Positions 33,778 through 43,883 of a stretch of 64,000 nucleotides of DNA are shown here, piece by piece. Below the pieces are notes generated by a model, which was not told the origin of the DNA, searched no databases, and saw only the letters and a program-made list of their open reading frames with translations. The position numbers were made by a program, and so were the translations under genes. Position 1 is the stretch's first letter, and each line of letters opens with the position of its first letter. Location: the NCBI GenBank assembly GCA_034440615.1, contig JAOTOM010005186.1, forward strand, positions 434,001 to 498,000, written 5' to 3'. Source of the stretch: Ashinkailepas kermadecensis (Eukaryota; Arthropoda; Thecostraca; Neolepadidae).

Positions 33778-34917
33778 TCATTTGTCGCCGTGGCTCCCTG
33801 CCACCGATTCCCAGCCCACCTCCGCTGGCTCCAGCTCGCTGTCTACAGGCTCCAGCTCCACCTCGTCGTCGCCGAGCGCCAGCAGGTGGCCGTGCCTGTC
33901 GGCGAGCACGCGCCGCTGGTACAGCCAGTACTGGGCGCGCACCGTGTCGTGCCGCTCGGCCAGCTCGGCACACAGCCGCAGCGCGCGCGCCAGCGCCGCC
34001 GCGCTGCCGGCGTCGGCGCGCGCGCCGCTCAAGTCCACCATGAACGACAGCAGCTGCGGCGCCCGGCAGCCGGCCTCCAGCAGACCGTCGCAGAACTCCG
34101 CCACGCCGAGGCCGGCGGCGGCCAGGCCGAGCGGCGCGTGGTGCAGCACACCGCGCAGGTAGCTCCACGCCGACTCGTTGCGCTTCACCTTGCGGATGGC
34201 GTCCAGGCAGAAGGCCACCTCGCGCGCCACCGCCTCGGGCGTGAAGCCGCCGGTGCCGGCCACCACGAAGTAGCGCTGGTTCCACGCCGAGTTGTTCCGC
34301 ACGTCGTCGGCGATCAGCCGCTCGGCGAACGCCAGCTCGCCGTCGAACAGGCCGAATTTGGTGACGCACCACTGCCGGTACTGCCAGGCGTGGAAGTTCT
34401 TGGCGTCCTGGTTGAGCGCGAGCTCGGTGAGTCGCAGCTCCTGGTCGGACTGGCCGAGCCACTCCACCAGCATGCGTCGGTGGTGCCACACCTGGTAGTT
34501 CTTCGGGTGGTCCTCGATCATCTGGCGGGTGAAGTCGAGCTCCCGCTGGAGCGGACAGCCGAGCCGGCGCAGCAGACAGCGCCGGTGGTGCCACACGGTG
34601 TAGTTGGCCGGGTTCAGCTCGAGCGCGGCGGCCGTCAGCTGGAGCGCGCGCGCCGACACCTCGCCCGAGCGCAGCACGGCGCGGAAGTAGTCGTACACGT
34701 CGCGGAAGCGGCGCGTGTAGGCAATGCGCACCACCGGCTGGTCGCCATCGTCCTGCGGCACAGGCGTCACGTCGGCCCAGTCGGGCCGCGCCGCGTACTC
34801 CACCCAGTCCGCGTCCTCCACGCTGAACGGCTCGAACATGTTGCTGCCGTTGGCGAACATGGTGGCAGAGGTGGGATCGGTCGGCGAGTCGTCCTTAGGC
34901 TCCTCCGGCTGAGACAT
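33778..34917 (-). CDS. FNTA: Protein farnesyl/geranylgeranyltransferase type-1 subunit alpha, single exon
   Basis: 379 codons, the same length as the human alpha subunit. After an acidic N-terminus (1-60), PPTA-type helix-pair repeats carry NYTVWHHRR (106-114), NYQVWHHRRML (140-150), NFHAWQYRQW (174-183), NNSAWNQRYF (208-217) and NESAWSYLRG (247-256). Lys173 in AKNFHAW sits where the mammalian enzyme has catalytic Lys164. The protein is the shared alpha subunit of the FTase and GGTase-I heterodimers, which attach farnesyl or geranylgeranyl to CaaX cysteines in the cytosol. The ATG at 34917 gives MSQPEEPK; a GTG six bases upstream is not a plausible start. The whole frame is open without an intron, although the vertebrate gene has several. 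This could be intron loss or a retrocopy; the intact frame and GC-rich codons favour a working gene. It converges with the semaphorin gene. Confidence 0.95.
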   Translation of the reverse strand: MSQPEEPKDDSPTDPTSATMFANGSNMFEPFSVEDADWVEYAARPDWADVTPVPQDDGDQPVVRIAYTRRFRDVYDYFRAVLRSGEVSARALQLTAAALELNPANYTVWHHRRCLLRRLGCPLQRELDFTRQMIEDHPKNYQVWHHRRMLVEWLGQSDQELRLTELALNQDAKNFHAWQYRQWCVTKFGLFDGELAFAERLIADDVRNNSAWNQRYFVVAGTGGFTPEAVAREVAFCLDAIRKVKRNESAWSYLRGVLHHAPLGLAAAGLGVAEFCDGLLEAGCRAPQLLSFMVDLSGARADAGSAAALARALRLCAELAERHDTVRAQYWLYQRRVLADRHGHLLALGDDEVELEPVDSELEPAEVGWESVAGSHGDK

Positions 34918-36140
34918 GATCACAGCGGTCGGAGAAGGAAGTCACACCGTTCAGCAGCAGCTTGCTAATTCCCCAGCAGCAACAGGTTCTTGCACTGCAG
35001 CAGGCATGTGGAAAATTCCAGTCAGCAGAGTTCTGACTCAAAAGTCAGATACTTCTTGATCGGATCAGTATACTACCTTCACACTGTTCCTATACATAAT
35101 AGCCATACATCTACCATTCAGTCATAGCAATAATCACATGCTATCATAACTTTGTTTAACAGCTGAATGCCCCCAGTGCCCTCTTTGGTACACAGCTGAC
35201 ATCAATACCGTGAACTGGTGATTGGGAAACTTCCCCGTGATGCCAATGCTGGTTTTATTCACATGCTTGGGCATACATTCCAGGAGTGCATTTGGATCCT
35301 CTGAGGCATATAATTAACATCTCTCAGGCATGCATCGGAAGTGCAGCTGCCATGTTTTGCATACTGTAATACTATTGCCTATCTACCTATTACTACCTAC
35401 CACCTACATTTGATCTATTACCACCAGGTGCAGTGTAGGATCCAGAGCTTATTACAACAGTGTAGCAGCACAGAGAAGAGGGTATATTAAGGCACAACCA
35501 TGCTGAATGCACTATAAGCCACCCCAGCACTACCCAGTGTGTTCAGATTTTCAGTCAGGCATCAGGATACAAATAAACATAGCCCTGGAAATTTGTGATA
35601 GATGCTAGAAATCAAACTACATTCAGCTTATTCCACACCTCAAAATAGGCTGCAATTCCAATTTTATGACTGTACACCTCAGGATTTGCAAATCCATCTC
35701 AATTTCAAACTGTATTTAGGTACATATTGTCCTTAATACCTAGCTAATATCATGAATTTGGACATTAGGTATGACACCACCATGCCACCCACCACTGAGC
35801 CAAGCCTTGTACATTGTTCTTGGAAATTATATGCTGGGGATGATAATCTACTGCATGCAGGCATACTTGTGAGGATTGCTAGCACATTTCATGTTTAATT
35901 TGTAACACTTAAAAAAGTGCAAATTGATATGCTGTTTGGGAGAAACCTTTCAGTATTCCTTGGGTTAAGTCATCAAGTGTTAAGGCTTAATAATAGCCAC
36001 AGGGGCCCATCTGGGTTAAGCCTATCTAGAAAAGATACTAGAGAAGTGCATGCTCACACCCAATCAATCCATTATCTCAAGTTCCTAGGGAACTATATAT
36101 CCCAGCCTATCTGGCACCATTCATCTGATATTGCATAACA
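34918..36140. other. Upstream region of FNTA and start of AT-rich block
   Basis: The FNTA promoter should lie at about 34920-35100 on the minus strand; no TATA box was identified. Beyond 35 kb the sequence is AT-rich with no recognised gene. Confidence 0.45.
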
Positions 36141-36144
36141 CATG

Positions 36145-36260
36145 GCAGTTTTACAGCTGCAATTTCTCTCCCATCTAGTCGCTTTCCTCTCAGGTCATGC
36201 CTGGCTTCAACTAAAACATTCCAGACATGAACTAAAAAAGTAAATCAGAGAACATTTAAT
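36145..36260 (+). repeat. Dispersed repeat related to 40360-40445
   Basis: CTGGCTTCAACTAAAACATT and nearby words match TTGGCTTCAACTAAAAGATT at 40410, including the same order of ATCTxGTxGCTTT before it. A short diverged copy. Confidence 0.55.
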
Positions 36261-36339
36261 ATTAATAAGAATCGGTTTCAATTAATTTTCTCAGCTTTTT
36301 CCTTCACAAAAATGATTGCTTAGTGGTGGGAATAAAAAT

Positions 36340-37010
36340 ATTTTAGACAGATTGTTTTTAGTATAATTTTTATTAAACCATGTTATATTCCAAAACCCAT
36401 ATCCCAATAGACAGCAGGTAACAAATCAGTTGGTGCACGAGCATCCTACCCATGGGGTGTGTTGTGAATATTTATTAGTTGTGCAGTGTGAGCATGTCGG
36501 GAGTATCAGGTATGGATTTATAAACTTGATTGACATATATTAATTATACTTTTGTTATCATTTTCTCTACTGTTGCTAAGGTTGGTTGCATATTGGTTTT
36601 ACGATACGTCGACCGTTGAGTCATGTAGCGTCGCCAATCTCTCACGCGATTGGTCGCGGGCGAAGAGTAGCGACAGGTGAGACACAAACCTACAACCTTT
36701 CGATTGTGAGACGAGCATCCTACCACTAGACCACTCGTACCCTTACTGTTGCTCAGGAAGTTGGCTTATAACCATAGCACCAATTTGTCATCTGGCAGTC
36801 ATTTGTCTGCTGCCAGATACAGTAGAGCTGAGTGCAGTCTGCACATAAATCAGAAAGCATATTGCAATATGCTGATGTTAGTACGTTTAATTTTACCTAT
36901 TTCAGCAGTGTCGATAGTAAAACCTATTTCATTATTAAAACTGATTTGATAATTATACTTAGTGGTTGCTTTTAATTTATGCGGATCATTATGCCAGGTC
37001 TTCTCCCTCT
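36340..37010. repeat. Dispersed repeat, copy 1 (split by a SINE)
   Basis: 36340-36535 matches 42700-42880 directly (GTGTGAGCATGTCGGGAGTA then TCAGGTATGGAT). 36805-37005 matches 42950-43135 in inverted order (GCTTTTAATTTATGCGGATC against its complement). A family-A SINE lies between the two parts here. Confidence 0.75.
36578..36743 (-). mobile_element. tRNA-derived SINE, family A
   Basis: Read on the minus strand it has an A box (TGGTCTAGTGGTAGGATG) and a degenerate B box followed by the body CGACCAATCGCGTGAGAGAT and a tail in AACCAATATGCAACCAACC. It is flanked by a perfect 10-bp duplication, TACTGTTGCT, at 36568-36577 and 36744-36753. Confidence 0.93.
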
Positions 37011-37465
37011 ATCTTGTTCATCAGACCATGTGACCTGAGAGCAAAAAGCCCCTGTAAAACTGCATACACTCCTGAACAATTCCAAACTCATCCAATCGTG
37101 CCCCATTTTGCTACTATAGCCAATCTCATCAGTATCACATCTCGAAGGAAGGTGCTTAATCCACTGCAAGGTACACCCTATATAGTATAATATAATACTA
37201 GTAGTATAATATCATGGATCATGTATGCCTGGATTGAAAAACCAGCAGCTGTTTGTGTATCAGCCCACCTAGCAGAGGGTAAGTAAAAACACTGAAATGT
37301 GGCCGGTTTTAGGCTGTGCACCTATGGGAGTTCAGGGTACACATTTCGTATTGGCATTTTTTTCCCAATTGATTCAGCCATCTCAGGAGGATTGCATCAG
37401 CTTTTCATGATAAAGATTTGATCAAGGAACCTTACCATTCTTTCCTTATTGATTTATTACTCTCC

Positions 37466-37523
37466 AGTCATGGGTGCTAAATGTTCTACCATGGTTGATG
37501 CACCATAAAACCCTAATCACACA
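37466..37523 (+). mobile_element. 58-bp retroelement tail insertion with visible empty site
   Basis: ATGGGTGCTAAATG ... CATAAAACCCTA is inserted between two copies of TACTCTCC (37458-37465, 37524-37531). The opposite arm of the surrounding inverted repeat (near 38806-38820) reads straight through without it. Confidence 0.8.
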
Positions 37524-38182
37524 TACTCTCCGTTCAGATGTTGTCGTGGTGCGAAGTGAAGACATCTGTGAGAGGGAGCCCACCTCACCCCAAGGGTCTA
37601 CCCACTGATGTCTTCATCTTTATCTTGAATCTTTATCTCGTATTTCTCTATCTTTATCTTGAAATGATTGGACAGGGCAAAGTACATGAAGGCAATGGGC
37701 AGACCAAAATCAATTGGGGGCACATTCCATTGGCTCCCATGTTAGAAGTTGAAATAGTTGCAAGGGTGGGTGAAGCAAATATTGAGGTGGCAGTTCACCA
37801 TCAAAGGTATGCAAAACAACATCCCTGAGTCAAATGACTGGCAAGTGGTAGCGAATCGGCAAGAGTTAGTGGCATTGCCAACTAGGGTATGTTGCAAGGG
37901 CTGATCCAGGAGGGAGGAAGCAAGTGGTACCCCTTATGACCTGAAGGATGCCTCTCTTGGAGGTTCCAGTGTATCCCCTTCCTCGAATTTCTCAGTGCAT
38001 CACGCTCCTCAGCCTGGGAACAGCAGTCCTCATCTGTTTGTGGCATGGTGTAGGGGGAGGGGGCTTGGGCTTTCTTTACCTTTCGGCCGACACATACTGC
38101 CAATGTTAGTGATTTGTAAAGAGGTATACAGTGACATCACAGGAGTCTGGGAAGTGACGTCACAGGAGTTGGGTCTCAATGT

Positions 38183-38276
38183 GTTAGGTTAGGTTAGGTT
38201 GGGTTAGGTTAGGTTGGGTTAGGATGGGTTAGGTTAGGTTAGGTTAGGTTAGGTTAGGTTAATTTAGGTTATGTTA
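38183..38276 (+). repeat. Interstitial TTAGG telomere-type array
   Basis: About 18 units of TTAGG with a few TTGGG/ATGGG variants, at the exact centre of the large inverted repeat. TTAGG is the usual arthropod telomere unit. The flanking sequence shows this is not a chromosome end. Confidence 0.92.
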
Positions 38277-39781
38277 GTGCCCATCATCAACACCCGACTC
38301 CTGTGACATCACTTCCCTGACTCCTGTGACGTCACTGTACACCTCTTTACAAATCACTAACCTTGGCAGTATATGTCGGCCGAAAGGTAAAGATTACCGG
38401 GGCTTGTACCCTCCATGGAACTTCTGCTCAATCCTCTTTGTGGATTGGTGGGTATGCCAAAGTCTGTACTCTCCCATTGTTGTGTAAACCACTCCACCAG
38501 AAAATATCAGCCACATATCTAGAGAGCATGGAGGGTGGGTGTGAAAACAGAACCGCCCATTCTTATCTTTGATGGTGAACTGCCTCCTCAATGCTTGCTT
38601 CCCCCACCCAAAATAACTTCAACTTCCAACATGGAGGCCCATGGAATGCGACCCCCCATATTCATTTTGGTCTGCCTAATGCCTTCATGTACTTTGCCCC
38701 CTCTGATCACTTTAAGAAATCAACATCGGTGGGCCGACCCATTCGGCGAAATGGGCTCCCTCTCACAGATGCCTTCACTCCGCACCACAACATCTGAACG
38801 GAACGTAATAAATCCATAAGGAAAGAACGGTAAGGTTCATTGACCAATTCTGTATCATGAAAGGCAGATGCAATCCTCCTGGGGTGGCTGAATCAATTTG
38901 AAAAAAATGCAAATTCGAAATGCATACCCCCAACTCCAATAGGCGCACGGCGTTTCCGTGTTTTACTTACCCTCCGCTAGGTGGAATGTTGGTGCCGCTG
39001 ATACGCGCGGATCAAAGGCGCCGACGCGGAGTTTTCAATCCAGGCGTACATCATCCATGATAATATACCCTATATGGCTAGTATAATACTTACTCAGTTT
39101 ATTAGCATGACCATGAACATAAGTGTTCAAGCTTCAACAATAACACAGGGACCAACCCCCTCTAGGCGTCGCATCACTCATAAATATTATAATTTAAGTG
39201 CTGCGAACCTATAAATGGTAACAAAGAGTAAAGAAAACACGAAGAATGAAAAAATCAAAGAATATTTCAAGTATCTCGTTGCCTTACTTCATTCACCCTA
39301 CCAATCACCTCCCACCAACGTAACTCCAACGCACGGTTGTTTACATTCCTTCAAAAGTGTGGCAAATGCGACACAAATGTGACAAAAGCAGCACATGAGG
39401 CTTGCTCCCCATACAATTGTGTAAAATGACTTCATTTGAAATTTAAGAAAGCATTTTTGGATTGAAACCTAGCATAGATTGACTTAACGGAATTTGCCTA
39501 CACTAGGAGTGTTTGCCTGCCCTGACAGAATTTCCATATCCTAGCATAATTATCCACTAATCTTACATCTTCTAACAACCTGTTGTGTTTGCATGCAAAA
39601 TTGAACCTTGAAGCAGTGCGACACATTTCTGGAAGATTACCGTCAAATTATATTAAGGTACGCCTATTCTGTTAGGGTAAGCAAACTTAGTTAGGGAAAG
39701 CAAATTCTGCTGGGTTAGGTTGGAATATCATTTTTTAGACATTGCATGTGAAGAAAATATACGACCTTCAATATACCAGGA

Positions 39782-39935
39782 GGTGCTGAGTTGACATCAG
39801 AAGTAACGATAAAGGTTATATTTTATTACGTTTCGGTCGCGGGCCATCGTCAGGAGTCCTGACGATGGCCCCTGGCCGAAACGTTGAGTAATAAAATACA
39901 TACTTTATCGTTACTTCTGATGTCAACTCAGCACG
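39782..39935. mobile_element. Foldback repeat with hammerhead-ribozyme-like core
   Basis: The 75-bp arms are inverted copies (GCTGAGTTGACATCAGAAGT left, complement right). On the plus strand CTGACGA (39859-39865) is followed by a GGCC-CCT-GGCC hairpin and GAAAC (39878-39882), the order of hammerhead core parts. One unpaired T between CTGACGA and the hairpin departs from the strict consensus. The minus strand of the left arm has a second, weaker core. AATAAAAT follows each. Penelope-like elements are known to carry hammerheads. Confidence 0.6.
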
Positions 39936-40439
39936 TCAACTCAGCACTTCTGATGTCAACACAATTTTTTTTTTTATTTCACCTGACGTCATTTCTACAA
40001 CGCTACATTACATGGGGAGCATACCTCATGTCCTGCCTTTGTCACATTTGCGTCACATTTGCCACACTTTGTAAGAAACGTGAATAATTGTGCGCCGAAG
40101 GTACGTTAGTGGGATATGAGGGTAGGGATAAGTGTTGCGAGAAAGTGGGATGCTTGAAATATTGTTTCATTTTCCAATTATTTGTTTTCTTTACCAAATG
40201 CAACCATTTTTAGGTTCGCAGCACTACACATATAGTATTTATGACTACTATGCTCATTAATAAGATGATGTGGCCATTCATCTCAATATCTACCACAAAA
40301 TGCTTACTTTTCAGTTCGAGCACGGTCTTGGTTGAACCGAACAATAGACGGCTTTGCAGCGGCAATTCGCTACCTATCTGGTTGCTTTAGATCCTTCCAA
40401 GTCATTCTTGGCTTCAACTAAAAGATTCCAGAGCTGAAA

Positions 40440-41190
40440 AGCATCCGGTAAATTTTTGATAAAAGGTGTTTGGGGATTTTTTGGAATTGTTTTTCAGAAT
40501 ATGATGTTTATGACTGTGACTAAGGAGATGCAACCACTCATTTTCGGTGCTGATGCTTACTTTTCAATTTGAACGATGACGTCACATCAGTATGGTGTGA
40601 TGATGTCATAGGTATGGCACTGAGGCTTGGACTGACTAATGCTACAAATGCCAGTCTGGCTAATGCTACAAATGCAGTAGCTTAACCTAGCCTAACCTCA
40701 TGGTGCATTATATAAATTATAGCTATGATAAACCGAGAGGTAAGCAAGTTAGGTTAGGTTAAGGTACTTTGACCATCTCATTAAGGTATGTGAGCCATTT
40801 GTAGCATTAGCCAGTGAGCCTAACCTCATGGCACATTATATAAATTATAGCTATGATAAACAAGGAGGTAAGGTTAGGTTATGTTATGTTAGGCTAGGTT
40901 GGGTTAGGTTAGGCTAGGTTGGGTTAGTTCAGTTTAGGTTAAACTACTTTGACCATCTCATTAAGGTATGTGAACCATTTGTAGCATTAGCCAGTCAAAG
41001 CCTCGGTACCATACTTATTACATCATTACACCATACCAATATGACGCCATCATCCAAAATGAAAAGTAGGCATCAGTGTTGAAAATGAGTGGTTGCATCT
41101 TCTTAGTCATGTTCATAAACATCATATTCCGAAAAAGTATTCCCAAAATTCCCAAAGCACCTTTTAGCAAAAATTTACCAAACATCCTAC
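40440..41190. repeat. Second inverted repeat with TTAGG-like core
   Basis: The left arm 40450-40650 (TAAATTTTTGATAAAAGGTG, GACTAAGGAGATGCAACCAC) pairs with the right arm 40985-41190. Between them are two direct copies of CCTAACCTCATGG plus an AT-rich 60-mer (40690, 40808) and imperfect TTAGG/TTAGGC runs (40745-40770, 40870-40940). Confidence 0.85.
40870..40940 (+). repeat. Degenerate TTAGG array
   Basis: Runs of GGTTAGGTTA with GTTATG, GGCTA and GGGTTA variants, in the core of the second inverted repeat. Same unit as the array at 38.2 kb but more decayed. Confidence 0.8.
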
Positions 41191-41332
41191 CTACAGCATT
41201 TAATATTAATGAGAACGCTGGCCGTAATGATTGCACAATGGGTCCGTACTACAGACTAACAATCACGCACTGTGCACCAGTGTACATAGCGAGCGTACGT
41301 ACGAATGGTCTCTACCTACTGTTCGGCAGTGG

Positions 41333-41497
41333 TTGGTTGGTTGGTTATTGGTTTTCACAACACGTCGACTGTTGAGTCATAGCGTCGCCAATCTCTCACT
41401 CCGATTGGTCGCGGGCGAAGAGTAGCGACAGGTGAGATTCGAACCCACAATCTTTTGCTTGCGAGACGAGCATCTTACCCCTAGACCACTCGTCCCC
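41333..41497 (-). mobile_element. tRNA-derived SINE, family A
   Basis: Minus-strand copy with a clear A box (GGTCTAGGGGTAAGATG), B box (GGGTTCGAATCTC), body and (CCAA)n tail. A perfect 14-bp duplication CTGTTCGGCAGTGG lies at 41319-41332 and 41498-41511, which proves retroposition. Confidence 0.96.
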
Positions 41498-42304
41498 CTG
41501 TTCGGCAGTGGAACATGCATACTTTCTGTATGTACGGGCGGTGCCAGCTGGGATGGAGTGGAGGCGATTGTGACCTCATTTGACCCTGAATACCTGGGGT
41601 TGACTTGGGGTCATGAAATGCATGCTGCAGCGAGTTCACTACAGCTGTTATTCCTCCAAATGTGCTTCTAGTTTCAGATCTCAGGTGGCCGAACTCCCCC
41701 CGGTGAATGTTATGAATGTTATGTGAGAGGCATGTTGACCGGGTATCTGCACTTCCTACGGTAACATTGCTTGCACTAAAAATGTAACGGAATGTGGTGC
41801 GTGCAGAACCGGGCTGTTGAAATAAACAACTTGAACTGGATATGGATGCAATGTTTCATGGGGTCACAAACCCTCACTGAGGTAGGTGTATGACTACTTT
41901 GGTTCAAAGATACCAAAAGTTGAATGCCTGCAAAAAGTTAGGGGTCTTACCACAGGGCAATGTGAAGCTGTCATGGAACCATCTCAGTGGCTCCAGTTCA
42001 TCAGAATCCCTGTCAATTGTTTCTGGGATAGGGGTGGATACAAGGGGCACTGGGGACATGTGTCCCCAGTGTCCCCTCAGGTTTTCAGCCAGAATTGCAT
42101 ATTGAAAGAAGTCTGACCCACAGTGTGCCCGAATGCCCCCTAAAATTTTCAGCCAGAAGCAACCTTCCAGAGACAAAGTTCCACGATGACAATTCCGAGT
42201 CATCCAATTGGACATCCATTGCATGAGTAGGCTTTAATTGAGTATTTCTGTCTTTACTTTCATGGACAAATATTATTAAATCAAGCAACTCATGTTAGTG
42301 TAAA

Positions 42305-42440
42305 GTAATCTAAAGTGCAATATTAACCAAAGGCCCTGACTGCCAACGACTGTGTGATCGGGTTAAAAGGTTACTGCCAAGATTCGAACCCACCACCACC
42401 TGTACAGAAAGCGGACGCCCTAACCAACAGCGCCAAACGT
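42305..42440 (-). mobile_element. tRNA-derived SINE, second family (fragment)
   Basis: On the minus strand: GCGCTGTTGGTTAGGGCG (A box), then GGGTTCGAATCTTGGCAG (B box), then a body starting TAACCTTTTAACCCGATCAC. It differs from family A in both head and body. No target duplication was identified. Confidence 0.7.
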
Positions 42441-42599
42441 CAACATAGCGCAGTTCGAATACGCGATGTAGGGCATGCTGACTGAGGAGATGTTTATTTC
42501 CTCAACGATCTCCCATGAAGTGTCGCATGTTCTTTACACACCACCTAATGAGAATTGGTTTCCAGCTTTGAATGAGTTATTTTCCCACTAACAACAATT

Positions 42600-42656
42600 T
42601 GGGTGCTAAATGACCAAACCTGGTCGATGCTCCCTAAAACCCAAATAACCAACCAA
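42600..42656 (+). mobile_element. 57-bp retroelement tail insertion with 14-bp duplication
   Basis: The insert GGGTGCTAAATGACCAAACC ... CCTAAAACCCAAATAACC plus AACCAA is bracketed by CACTAACAACAATT at 42586-42599 and 42657-42670. It is an extremely 5'-truncated copy of a LINE or SINE, keeping only the 3' end. Confidence 0.88.
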
Positions 42657-42699
42657 CACTAACAACAATTGTTGTTGGATAGTGGGAAGAAAACAATGC

Positions 42700-43135
42700 T
42701 AAGTGGAGTGTTTTTTTTAAAGTATAATTTTAGTTAAGTCATTTCATGTTCCTCAAATGCAGCAATGGAACAAGTGAGCATGTGAGTGTCCTACTCCTGA
42801 GTTGTGGTGTGAATATGTATTGTTTGTGTGGTGTGAGCATATCGGAGTATCAGGTATGGATGCATAAAGCTGGTTGACATGAGGTGGCTTTACAGTAGCA
42901 TTTTGCTTTCATGTCACATGGGCATAGAAATATGATGGAGCAAGTACCTAGACCCTGCATAATGAACAGCATAAATTAGAAGCGATCACTATTTCTAATT
43001 CTATTACAAGATAGTTTTTGTTTTGCTGGCAATGCTGCTGAACTAAGTAGAAATAAACCTATGAATATAGGAATTAACAATATGCTTACTGCTTTACATG
43101 GAGACTGCACTTGACTCTACTGCATATAGATAGGA
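42700..43135. repeat. Dispersed repeat, copy 2 (second half inverted)
   Basis: The same two segments as 36340-37010, with the second one in the opposite orientation. AT-rich, no coding potential. Confidence 0.75.
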
Positions 43136-43552
43136 CATGAGTAGGGGAAGAGGGGGGTATCCGAACATCCTCCGTTTCCCGAACACCTACCTTTAGACGT
43201 CTCCCGAATCACATTCAGCGCGTAAATAACAAAAAGGTGGCGGTATTCATAAAGAATGAGCCTTGCTCTACCAAAATACGAAGATCTGATAGCATAGTTC
43301 TACCGATTCTTTGTGTACGGAGCTAGCGAACACCACAGGCACCATTTCAGACTCCCGAGAACAGTCGGCTTAAGAAAATCGTAAGGAAGTGACCTCCAAA
43401 TTGTTTTGCCAATTACACTGGTATTTCTTAGCAGATACTAATAACTTGTACCAAAACAGCTACAGTGAAGTCTTGTGATTGTGTGGAACCATGTTTCATT
43501 TGGCTGAACTATATTAAACACCATCTTTATCGGGTTAGAAAGGCGTTCAGCA

Positions 43553-43708
43553 GGGGACGAGTGGTCTAGGGGTAAGATGCTCGTCTCACAATCGAGAGGT
43601 TGTGGGTTCGAGTCTCACCTGTCGCTACTCTTCGCCCGCGACCAATCGGCGTGAGAGATTGGCGACGCGACATGACTCAACGGTCGACGTGTCGTAAAAC
43701 CAATAACC
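43553..43708 (+). mobile_element. tRNA-derived SINE, family A
   Basis: Starts GGGACGAGTGGTCTAGGGG, with B box GGGTTCGAGTCTC, body and tail GTAAAACCAATAACC. A perfect 14-bp duplication AAAGGCGTTCAGCA lies at 43539-43552 and 43709-43722. It sits inside the DNA element at 43144-45586. Confidence 0.96.
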
Positions 43709-43883
43709 AAAGGCGTTCAGCAAACAGTACAGGCGAATTTCCGTGTGTTCCCAGAACCGAACAGCAGTGTTCGTAATACGGCACATGTATTTGCGCCTGC
43801 TAAAACGAGTGCGCTGAATTCCGAACACGGACTTAATTATCATTTTAATCCCAGGATGTAAGCATTTTTAAGGTTAAACTTGG

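Larger units (their letters stand above)
37180..39090. repeat. Large imperfect inverted repeat with TTAGG core
   Basis: The outer arms 37200-37815 and 38565-39090 are inverted copies of one repeat. Examples are GTTCAGATGTTGT at 37535 against ACAACATCTGAAC at 38786, and ACATGAAGGCAATGGGCAG at 37683 against its complement near 38680. The inner arms 38075-38182 and 38277-38400 (GTGACGTCACAGGAGT and complement) also pair. The middle parts of the two arms are unrelated, so one arm carries a replacement. The centre is a TTAGG array. Confidence 0.88.

Noticed and set aside
38183..38276. A true telomere or chromosome end
   Set aside because: The array is under 100 bp, centred in an inverted repeat and followed by 25 kb of gene-bearing sequence.
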